Assembly (NCBI RefSeq): GCF_040412425.1
Contig: NC_089743.1
Coordinates: 90,892,403-90,956,402 of the forward strand
From: Macrobrachium rosenbergii
Lineage: Eukaryota > Arthropoda > Malacostraca > Decapoda > Palaemonidae
Direction of reading: 5' to 3'
DNA length: 64,000 nucleotides
Shown: positions 47,830 to 56,977 of the stretch, piece by piece
How the letters are laid out: every line of letters starts with the position of its first letter
Numbering within the stretch: position 1 is the stretch's first letter
The notes under the pieces: generated by a model
Databases searched by the model: none
Told to the model about the DNA's origin: nothing
The model's input: only the letters and a program-made list of their open reading frames with translations
Program-made: the position numbers and the translations under genes

Positions 47830-49390
47830 CTGCAATTTTCATAGACAGTTTCAATGTCACGCAAATAATGAGCTGCAAACACAGATTTGAATTTCCAAAA
47901 CGTTGTTTGTTTAATAGAGGCAATAGACAAATTATGCCTAAAAGCCAGGACATGGCAACTGCCCTCACTTCATGTGCTTTAACTTTCACTACGGGCAACG
48001 TATCCTCATCAATTTGCGAGTGCGCATCTAGAATTAGATCTTTAATAAAAAACACCAAGGCATTTTCTGAAAGAGGGCGAGAAGGATCCTTTACTGAGCA
48101 CCAAAGGTTGCTCGACGGCCCACGGATCTTTTCCGTTCTCAGTAAATAGTATTTTAAAAAATAATGCCCTTATGGGGCAAAGGGTTCTCTCTACTTCCTC
48201 CGGACCTAAGTTAATTAAGTATACCTTAGTTTTACCAGACCACTGAGCTGATTAACAGCTCTCCTAGGGCTGGCCCGAAGGATTAGACTTATTTTACGTG
48301 GCTAAGAACCAACTGGTTACTTAGCAACGGGACCTACAGCTTATTGTGGAATCCGAACCACATTATAGCGAGAAATGAATTTCTATCACCAGAAATAAAT
48401 TCCTCTAACTCTTTATCTAACTCCGGCCCATCGAGTGACAGCCTGATGCTCAACCAACTCAGCCAACGAAGGGCTTCCTCCGGACCTAGAATATCTATTA
48501 AATAAACTTTTAATAATGAATGAGCTAGGCCAGGGGTTGGCAGGGGACTCATTCTTAGCTAAGAATCCTAAGGTAAATGAGCAAATTGCATTACCTTGAC
48601 AGAATCCAATCTTTTTATTCAAACCGTGAGTCTCACTGACTCTCTTGGCAGTCGCTAACGCTACTAGGAACAGTCTTCCTAGTAAGGTCCCTTAAGGAGA
48701 GAGATTGCATAGGTTAAAAATGTGGTTGCAACAGCCACTTCAGTATCACGTCTAAATTCCAGGCTACTAGCTTATCTTCTTTCTGTTTGGTCATATCAAG
48801 CAACTTGATGAGGTCAGAAAGATCCTTATTAGAGGAGAGATCTAAACCCCTGTCTAAAAACAGAGCTCAACACTGCTTTGTAGCCTTTAATGGCTGAGTG
48901 GAAAGGCTCCTGGTAGACTTTAAATATAGAAGGAAATCACCTGTTTCCACTACAGATGTCTTAAAAGATGAGATGTTGTTTCTCCTGCACCAGTCACAGA
49001 AGACTGTCCACTTGGCTTGGTAAACTTTGCTTGAGGAATGTCGTTTACAACGAGCAATAGCATCTGCAACTGCCTTTGAAAATCCTTTCGCTCGAACCAA
49101 TCTGCAGACAGTCTGAATGCGGTTAGAGCCAGAGTGGACAGTCCTTGATAGAACCTTCTGAAATGTGGTTGTCTGAGTAGACTGGGTTTTTGAGGCAATA
49201 GCCTCAGAAAACTGATGAGAAATTCCAGCAAGTCCGGGAACCATTCTCGGGCTGGCCAGAACGGGCTTACTAACGTCAACTGTACATTCCAATGGTTCCG
49301 GAACTTGTTTAATACTTCTCTCACCATCTAGAAATGGGGGGAAGACATAAGGGTCCATGTTCGACCAATCTAAAAGCATCACGTCCATCG
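47830..49390 (-). pseudogene. DIRS recombinase of B3b, split by a SINE
   Basis: The N-terminal part at 49388-48867 (LVRAKGFSKAVADAIARCKR, ETGDFLLYLKSTRSLSTQPL) leads to the catalytic part: ATAKRVSE at 48650, then GFCQGNAICSFTLGFLAKNE; after the SINE, ENALVFFIKDLILD-like, KAHEVRAVAMS at about 47960, and in another frame SVFAAHYLRDIETVYEN. All catalytic positions (R, HxxR, Y) remain, but frameshifts and the insertion inactivate it. Confidence 0.82.
48209..48473 (-). mobile_element. tRNA-derived SINE with 15 bp target duplication
   Basis: The - strand head GGCTGAGTTGGTTGAGCATC is a tRNA-like A box. The body holds GTGGTTCGGATTCCACAATA (B-box-like) and TAAGCTGTAGGTCCCGTTGC, and the tail GAGCTGTTAATCAGCTCAGT. 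CTTCCTCCGGACCTA occurs at 48194-48208 and again at 48474-48488, directly flanking it. Confidence 0.88.
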
Positions 49391-49570
49391 CCCAAGCTTG
49401 TGGATCTGGCGCTGGCGAATAATACAGGGGGAGACGATGGTTCTTTGCAGTTGGAAACAGATCTAGAATCAGCCTTCCCCAACTCTATACGAACGAAAGG
49501 GTCGAGAGTCCACTTGGTGGGGAGAACTTGTTTTCGACGGCTGAGTTCATCTGCTAATACGTTGAATTTT

Positions 49571-49770
49571 CCCCCCCATTCCAGATGGTGAGAGAAGTAT
49601 TAAACAAGTTCCAGAATCATCGGAATGTAAAGACATTTGTAGCCCCATTCTGGCCAGCCCAAGAATGGTACCCGGACTTGCTGGAACTTCTCATCGATTT
49701 TCCGTGGCTATTGCTTCAAAAACCCAGTCTACTCAGACAACCACATTTCAGAAGATTCTATCATGGACTA
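49571..49770 (+). repeat. Inverted duplicate of 49137-49338
   Basis: The + strand reads MVREVLNKFQNH, then APFWPAQEWYPDLLE, and the - strand at 49327-49130 reads MVREVLNKFRNHW, SPFWPAREWFPDLLE. The two are about 90% alike by eye and face each other across 230 bases. Confidence 0.88.
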
Positions 49771-50080
49771 ATAGGATCTTTCTGATCTGGGTTTGATTCT
49801 GATCTGCCCAAATGAGTAGGGCTCTTGCTGCTTGGCAAAGGGAAAAAGAATGAGTTCCCCCTTGTTTTCTGATATAAGACAGAGCTGTGGTGTTGTCAAA
49901 GTGGACGGACACTGTCTTCACAGACACCTCTGATGCAAACGCTTGCAATCCCAAGTGAATAGCTGTCAATTCCTTCATGTTCATGTGACACTTCATCTGT
50001 TTGGAAGTCCACAGGTCTGAAACGTCTTTGTCTCCCAGGAGGGATCCCAAACCTTGGTCTGACGCATCTGAATAAAACAC
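49748..50080 (-). pseudogene. DIRS RNase H of B3b
   Basis: FYSDASDQGLGSLLG (first Asp), HMNMKELTAIHLGLQA (Glu) and VSVHFDNTTALSYIRKQGG (second Asp) give the D-E-D core. The normal continuation (GKFNVLADELSRR) is displaced to about 49590 by the inverted duplicate. It degrades the RNA template during reverse transcription. Confidence 0.85.
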
Positions 50081-50449
50081 TAGGTAGGGGTTCAGAGGAA
50101 GAAGCGACTTCCCTTGAGAGAGCTTGTCTCTTGAATTCCACCAAGCCAGATCCTCTTTTATTTCCTTCGCTTTCAGAAAAACAAAAGAATCCAGGTGTTT
50201 CTTTCTGTTCCAGTTGATTTTCAGAAAGAACTAAGTTTCTCATGTGCAGCCTTCCTAAGGACTGAAGGGTGAGTTTATCCTTGGGGGGAGGGAAAACTCA
50301 AGAGAGTTTATCCTCATCCCCAAATAAGCTATCTCCTGAGAAGGAGTCAGTTGAGATTTTTGGAAATTTAACAAGAGGCCCAAATCCTGGGTGAGAAGGG
50401 TCTTGTGAAGGACCTCCACACATTTTTCCTTCAACTGGGAGTGAATAAG

Positions 50450-51170
50450 TCAATCGTCGAGATACAACGAAATGTTGACCCCCATCAGATCTAACCATTT
50501 TGCCATTGGAGTTAGAACACGCATGAATACCTGTGGGGCGGTCGACAGACCAAAGCAAAGGGCTCTGAACTGGTACACTTTGTGCTGGAACAAAAACCTT
50601 AAAAACTTCAAGTCCTCATGAATTGGGACATGGAAGTAAGCATCTTTCATGTCTAATGAGATCATCCAATCTTCTAGATGAATGGATGCAAGGACAGAAT
50701 GGGACATCTCCATCTTGAATTTTGTTTTCTGCACGTACAAGTTCAGGGCACTTACATCCAGAACTGGCCCCCATCCCCCCGTGGCTTTGGGGACTACAAA
50801 CAGCCGATTGTAGAACCCGAGAGAGGAGATGTCCTCGACTAGTTCGACTGCTTCTTTTTCGAGGAGAGCTGTCACTTCTTGGGAGAGGGCTGAAGACTTC
50901 TCAGGAGTTTGAAGAGTAGGTCATCAATAAAACAGGCTTGCTGCTTCAGGGAGGTTTCTTCAGAAATGGGATTGAATAGTCTTCTCTTGGTACTTGAACA
51001 ATCCAACTCTCTGCTCCCTCTTGCTTCCCAACGCTCCCAAAGTGGACGAGTCTTGCCGCCACAGGTGTGCTTGCATAATCTGACTTAGCATCCACAGCTG
51101 AACTGTGACTGCCTGTTACCCAGGGTGCAGAGGTCCTGGGTGAGTTACTATACCCATCCAAAAATGGAGT
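50450..51170 (-). pseudogene. DIRS reverse transcriptase of B3b
   Basis: PREDYSIPFLKKPP (about 50960) precedes the RT. Then MTALLEKEAVELVE, SLGFYNRLFVVPKATGGW, PVLDVSALN, SLDMKDAYFHVPI (motif A with catalytic Asp), ALCFGLSTAPQVF (motif B) and LYLDD (motif C). The codon after YLDD, Trp in relatives, is a stop (TGA, 50450-50452), and the frame is shifted near 50900. Confidence 0.88.
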
Positions 51171-51171
51171 A

Positions 51172-51514
51172 CAGTAAACCCCCCGTATTCGCGTTCTCAC
51201 ACCGCGCACTCACACGTGGATTTCTCGTGAACATAATACCCATTCTGTGGAACATATCTACCCATTTGCAGCATTTTTCACTGAGAAATATTCACTAATT
51301 ACTGTATTTTCATATAATTTTCATGACTAAATGCACTTTTTGTGATAAAACTATCAAAATACTCAGGTATAAGCATTTTTAGAGGGTTTTTCTTGTGTTT
51401 AAACTATCAAAATAGGCAGTTCTAAGTGTCTTTAGAGGGGTTTTAAGTATTCGCGGATTTTAACTATTCGCAGGGGGGTGCGGTACGCATCCCCCTGAAT
51501 AAGGGAGTTTACTG
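51172..51514. mobile_element. 343 bp pogo/Tigger-like MITE with TA target duplication
   Basis: Ends CAGTAAACCCCCCGTATTCG and, inverted, CAGTAAACTCCCTTATTCAG, with TA at 51170-51171 and 51515-51516. CAGT-C-rich-TATTCGCGG ends are typical of pogo/Tigger elements. No ORF. It interrupts the DIRS copy between gag and RT. Confidence 0.85.
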
Positions 51515-51516
51515 TA

Positions 51517-51900
51517 ATTTCAATTGGGGGTTAACTGAATCCTTGTATCCCTTTTGGGGGAAGGATCCTGATCAGCATCTGAGAGTTGCATGGGGGATTG
51601 AATTCCTTCAGGAAAGTTTCTCCGACAGTTAGCTGAAGGTAGTGCCCCTGATCCTTCTGGGTTCAGCAAGGTTATTTTGGTTGCAATATCAACTCCATTT
51701 GTAAGATAATCACCTCCAAGAGGAACTTCCATTATTTCCTCCACAGGGTTTACCTGGGAGGTATTGGGGACTGATTTTACTGGGTTCTGGCCCAAATATA
51801 GATTTTGAGAAGGGGTTATATATTTGTTTTCCTAGAGTTCTTGCTTTACGGAAAGATATAATCTCCCCTGTAACTGAACTGTCATTGAGGACCCATCGCA
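51517..51900 (-). pseudogene. DIRS gag C-terminal / gag-RT linker remnant
   Basis: Overlapping - frames (NPVEEIMEVPLGGDYLTNG, GALPSANCRRNFPEG) precede the RT of B3b on the same strand. No motif; assigned by position only. Confidence 0.4.
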
Positions 51901-51950
51901 ATTGACAGCAGGTTCTGAAGCCAGAGCTGTCTCCCTCCCTTAAAACTTGC

Positions 51951-52430
51951 TGCCAAGACCAAACTGCAGATTTCTGGTTACAATTTTCTGGCGACCAGGA
52001 AAATCTATCTTAATTTTTGCAAGGACTATGCTCATGGCAGGTGGAATGGGCCGTTTAATTACAACCGGCCGACAAATATTACTTTAAACTGGCAAAAAAA
52101 TAACCGAAAAACGCCAATTGCAATTTTCTACGGAACACTTGAGCTGAGGGTCCTGCATAATGGTGGCCCCCTAGTGAAAGAACCAAGTTGTTATTAAAAA
52201 CAATTAGTGTATTTTGATAGTTTAAAAAATGGACACTTTTGTAAAACCCTTATACCGTTAGTATTTTATTAGTTTTATCACAGATTATTTGATTATCTGA
52301 AAATACAGTAAATGTTGTATTTTTTATAAAATATCCACGTTAACGCAAATAAACCATTTTAGGTTGACTCTGACAGCATATAGGGCTGCATTACTTAAAC
52401 TTTGAGAAGGGGTTAAATCCTTTTGCAATG
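51951..52430. other. Unassigned, with a MITE-like piece
   Basis: ATTTTGATAGTTT, GTTTTATCACA and GAAAATACAGTAA at 52210-52325 resemble the inverted left half of the MITE at 51172. No gene seen. Confidence 0.4.
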
Positions 52431-54400
52431 GTTCTGCCGGAAAGAAATTTTAACCCTAAACTGCCAGCCATATGGTCTAATCTTCTATAAAATGATTTGT
52501 TTAATAACTAAACCAGGCAGATCTGTTTTGTTTTTTTTATATGGCTTGGCAGGTTAATCCCTCTAGTATCATCTACATTAATCTAAACATAGAAGGTCTC
52601 TTAATGGTGGTCTTGCTTAACCTATTATTAAGCCATTTATTTTTTTAGGTTTTTTTAAAAACCTGTGCCATATAAGCATATTACATCTTACAAAAAAAAT
52701 TCCTCTTATAATCTGGTTTTTTGACCACTGATTAGACTTCTTTTACAGACTTGTCTGACACTCAGACCCCTCATTGTTTCTAAATTTAGCAGTAAGAACA
52801 TTTCCCTTCATCAGCTTTCTCAGGCTTAATCTAGTTAGGCTACATCTACAGATTAGTTTGATTCTAGGTTTATAACACCTGTATTTAGCGGAAATAGGCT
52901 TCTTATAAGTTGTTTATCTACAATGTTAACGTTACTTTTTGGCCCTAAATACTGTTTAAATGTACCCAAAACAGAGCAGGGGTAATTCTGTTATATTAGT
53001 TCATATCCCGTCCGGCAAGTTTTTACCTTTTCAACTGGTTTTTCTACACTTTTACAGGTTCTGATACTGGCAGTGCATTTTTTGTTGTTGGCCAAATGGA
53101 ATGTCCCTTCACCATGTTTAGTACTGGCCTGGGGGGGGGTACTCATACGTTAACAAGTTATTGCACTTGCTGGACAGGATATGAACTGTTCGAAACAGAT
53201 GTACCCATGCCCTGTCTTGTGAAGATCGCATATGGAAACCCCTTGTTGGATAGACTTCAGGGGTTAATTACAGGTTAATTAGACTCGAGAGCCAATATTG
53301 AAAGGTAAATTCATAATTAGCAACCAAAAACTGTAGAAAGAGTCAAGTTATAGTGTCGCTGCCTTTCTTACACGGGGATTTAATTCTAAATTGTTAGCTA
53401 CCCTACAGTTCTATAAAACCTTAGTTTAATCCTAACCCAATTTTATTAATCCTAGAATAATGTTTATATGTAGATCTCTTAGAGGCTTATTGTTCCTATT
53501 CTAAGTCATTTCATAGTATTAAAAGGGTATACGCTACACATAAATTAAGCTAATCCAGATTTTTATAAATCACACTTTTTTAAATGTACGGTGTTTCTAA
53601 GTTAACAGTAAAACTAGCAACTTAATCTATTTAGGCTATACCTGTTCTAGGTTTATTCCACAATAAGCTTTAGGTCATAAGACCTTACCAATGTTACTGA
53701 AGAAACCAATGTGGTTCTTAGCCATGTAAAATAAGTCTATATGTACTTCTAGGCCAGCTTTCTTAAGAGAGCTGTTAATCAGCTCAGTGGTTTTGTAGAT
53801 CAAAGCTTAAAGGTATACTTAGCTAATAAAACTAAACACATGGTAAACACAGGCTACTATTTTTGTCTAGCTCAGGCTGACCACCTCCCTTGTTTTATAT
53901 CCAACCCTAGGATATTTGGTCTGTTATATAAAACAGTAACCCAATAATATATAATCTTATAGGCTGACCACCTCCCTTGTTTGTATCCAAGGTAATTCTA
54001 TATATTAGCTCCGCGCCTGTTTTTACCTTTTCAACTGGTTTTTTCTACACTTTTAGGGGTTCTGATACTGGCGGTGCATCTGTTTGTTGTCGGCCAAATG
54101 GAATGTCCCTTCGCCGTGTTTAGTACTGGCCGGGGGGGGGGGGTTACCCATACGTTAACAAGTTATTGCACTTGCCGGACGGGATATGAACCGTTCGAAA
54201 CAGGCGTACCCGTGTTCTGTCTTGTGAAGATCGCGGCGCATGGAAACCCCTTGTTGGATGGACTTCGGGGGTTAATACAAGTTAATTACACTCGAGCGCC
54301 AAAAATGAAAGGTAAATTCATAATTAACAACCAAAACACTGTAGAAAAAGTCAAGTTATAGTGCCGTCTTCGACGCGGAGCTACCCTATAGTTCTACCCT
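52430..54400. repeat. Diverged ~1 kb tandem units
   Basis: 52985-53420 and 53990-54400 are clear direct copies (TTTTTACCTTTTCAACTGGT, GGCCAAATGGAATGTCCCTT, GTTAACAAGTTATTGCACTT). Weaker similarity extends through the spacers (AGGTCTCTTA / AGATCTCTTA; CTTAATCTA.TTAGGCTA), so the period is about 1 kb. The frames at 53096-53278 and 54074-54361 lie in the conserved part but show no protein family. Confidence 0.75.
53712..53835 (+). mobile_element. 3' part of the tRNA-derived SINE
   Basis: GTTCTTAGCCATGTAAAATA, then GAGAGCTGTTAATCAGCTCA and AAGGTATACTTAGCT match the inverted tail of the SINE at 48209. The tRNA head is missing (5' truncated). Confidence 0.78.
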
Positions 54401-55533
54401 CATCTAATCTAGGATACTGCCTAATCTGGACTATTTAATTCACAAGGGTATGGTTACATAACAATTGCCTTGGTATGTAGCCATAAGGCTAGCCTACCAT
54501 CTCACGTGGCACAGGTTTACTATTTTCATCTAGATCTAGATTATCGTCTGGGAAAAAAATTGTCCAATAATGTTTTGTAAAGGTTTATCACCTAAACTAA
54601 ACAGATAATGGCTAGTCCTGGATTACTTTAGCTCATACTTGAGTATAGAGGCTATATAGAAAGAAAATTTTAGTTTCCTTTTTATCAAACTCTAGGATCC
54701 TTGGTGTAAACTAGGCTGCTGCCTGGGACCATAAAAGAATATGTCTTAAAAGGTTCTTCCTTACCTTAAATTGGGTTACTACCCAATCCAGGTTCTTTAA
54801 ATCACCTTTAGGATATGTAATCCTAGGATACAGGCTAAGGACAACATCTACTATATTTACAAAAAAAAACGTCTCGTGTAAAATACCACCTTGGCATTGG
54901 TATCTGAAAGGATTATCATCTAAACTAATAATAAATTGGCTAGAGCTTTGGCTATTGTGGGTATCGGTGTCTGAAAGGATTATCTAAACTAATAATAAAT
55001 TGTGGTACGTTTCTTTAGTTGCAATTCTAAATTGAATGATCAAAAATTCAACTTTTTGGGGCTTTCCCAAACAACAGAGATCGAGAGAGAGCACTGACCA
55101 TGCGCTCTGATAACAAAGTCCGGTTTCCATGCACAAAAACATTTGTTCCACAGTTTAAACTAATAATTTTAACTGGAGCTTCAAAATAAGCACTTAACTT
55201 TCAAGTTTGGATGTTTTCATGATTCTTGCTGATGAAAAAGGTTTCAAATGAAGCCGTTTTGTAAGGAGCACTGAACCGCCTTGCAGGTCCCTTCGACTGT
55301 CAGAGGGTTTCTGAAGGTCATGTGATGGGCTGATGGCTCGAATTGGAAGTCTGGGACGCATCTTGTTCAGGAAATCTAGCTTAACTTAATTTTTCGTTTC
55401 TTGCTTGGGTTTGCTAATTTCACCGGTTTTAGCGATGGCATGGGTTGACAGGATCTGAGATAGTGACCTGGTTATCACGGGTCTTGTCATACTAGCATTT
55501 ATTTAAAAACCCAGCCCCGTTCATTTACCATCA
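54401..55533. other. Unassigned
   Basis: GTGTCTGAAAGGATTAT..CTAAACTAATAATAAATTG is repeated at about 54905 and 54970. It may be a further, decayed ~1 kb unit. No gene recognised. Confidence 0.4.
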
Positions 55534-55790
55534 GTTTGGAATTGGAATTGTGCAATTTAGCCCAAAGGCCAAACAATGGGACCTATAAGGCCATTCAGCG
55601 CTGAAAGGGAAGTTGAGGGTGAAGCATGTTTTGAAAACTTCATAGTTGTACTCTGAAACAATCGCTAGGAAATGGTGAAAAGTAAGGTGGAGGAAAGAAT
55701 ATGAACGGAGGTAGAGTAAAAGGGATAAAAGGTGTTGCAACAGGTGCCGAAGGGACACTGCATAGAATGCCTTCTCATGGATTTTATATA
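55534..55790 (+). mobile_element. ~300 bp dispersed repeat, second copy
   Basis: GGAATTGGAATTGTGCAATT, then GCCAAACAATGGGACCTATA, CATTCAGCGCTGAAAGGGA and AAGTAAGGTGGAGGAAAGAA follow the copy at 17828 in order. Confidence 0.68.
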
Positions 55791-56840
55791 TAAAAAGTGG
55801 TTGATGGTGGAAAAGACGGTATAGATTCGAGTAACGATGGTAAGGTGACAAACCAGTTATGGAGTATGGCATAAAAAGAATGTTCACTTTACAATAAGGA
55901 CGCCATGAGTTCTCATTTTGTCTGCTACAGTTTAATTGAAAAGCAACGTCTTCAGTCATTAGAATATTTAGTAACTGCGATCATGTTAACAATATATTTC
56001 ATACCATTTTCAGTTTTTCACGTTTGGTGACAGTTGGTGGCATGTTGTTTCTTGCAATCTTGAACTTATCATCAAAATATGAAATTAAATGAACGTACAT
56101 GCTAACATATATCGTAATAACTGCAGATCGGGGAAAATGAACACCAGCCCACGATTAATTTTATTACGTCTTGCTGACTAAGTAACTTCTTGAAGGTGTT
56201 CCTTCAGAGGACATGTGCTATCAGACTTGGGTAAGCTTCACGTGTGCCCATGTCACGTGTGTTTTGGTCACTTTTGGGGACCAATACATGCTGGGGACGG
56301 CATCAGCTGGGACATTTTTTTGTTTTTGTTTTTCTATATGTCTCCAGTGTCATCAGCTAATTGCATTAAACTGAAGTAATAATTAATAATTTTCTTTGCA
56401 CCTTGCTCTCAGTAAACTAGATATTATAGATTTCGGTCGACATGCTGTGATAGCGTAAAATTTGCTGATAACGTTTTCATTATAATCATAAGTTTAATTC
56501 ACGATAACATTTTAATAGACTTAGATGCTTATGAAATTTTGATTATTATGTCCGTAATGATACTTATGCAGTGTCTTTTTTTAATAAAGATCAATAAAGG
56601 CATCTTAACTAATTCCATTTCGGGACAACATTCAAGTCGAATTCGCCGCCAAAATCAAATCTGAGATACCTGCTTTGAAAAACAACATTTTAACAGACTT
56701 CCATGTAGTCACGTCTTCAGATGTGTTCGCAACAGCAATTATAAGTCGCATAAAATTATGGACAGAGTGTGTGATTCTAAAATTCCCCGTCATTTTACCA
56801 TAAAAGAAAAAAACGTGGGTCATTTTATGGGTATCATCTG
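55791..56840. other. Intergenic upstream of KEN-box gene
   Basis: Nothing recognised until the GC-rich promoter. Confidence 0.45.
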
Positions 56841-56954
56841 TGGCGCCTCCCAGCTGATCATGTCAACAAACTTGGCGCCGAAATTGCTCTGCGGAACTCC
56901 GTCGGCGGGATAAATTCCTCGTTACTTTTCTCCTCTCCGCGATTAATTACGACT
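56841..56954 (+). promoter_or_regulatory. GC-rich promoter with E2F-like sites
   Basis: TGGCGCC at 56841-56847 and TTGGCGCCGAAA at 56872-56883 match the E2F/DP consensus (TTSSCGC in either direction). CGGCGGGA follows at 56903-56910. They sit 70-115 bases upstream of the KEN-box gene ATG, in a GC-rich island within AT-rich DNA. Confidence 0.5.
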
Positions 56955-56977
56955 ATGGATGGCAAGAGAGAGGCTGG
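56955..56977 (+). CDS. KEN-box gene exon 1
   Basis: ATG plus six codons and two bases (MDGKREA-G), donor GG/GTGAGT. The two leftover bases pair with the single G at 60242 to make Gly. Confidence 0.62.

Larger units (their letters stand above)
47024..51950 (-). mobile_element. DIRS-type retrotransposon B3b, most complete copy
   Basis: Reading the - strand: gag C-terminal/linker frames (51900-51520), RT (51170-50450), RNase H (50080-49748 and 49590-49339), recombinase (49338-47830), 3' region, internal complementary region (47251-47336) and terminal repeat (to 47024). The 5' end is unclear, near 51950. Secondary events: MITE at 51172-51514, SINE at 48209-48473, inverted duplication at 49571-49770, plus stops. 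It is therefore an old copy. Confidence 0.85.

Noticed and set aside
48400..48473. Candidate tRNA gene on the - strand
   Set aside because: Only the tRNA-like head of a SINE: the body continues into the SINE core and a target duplication flanks it.
53096..54361. Two similar short proteins (NPLLDxLxGLI) as a gene pair or LTRs
   Set aside because: They are part of ~1 kb tandem units; frames differ by indels and G-run length, no protein family, and the unit similarity runs past the frames, so neither genes nor LTRs are supported.
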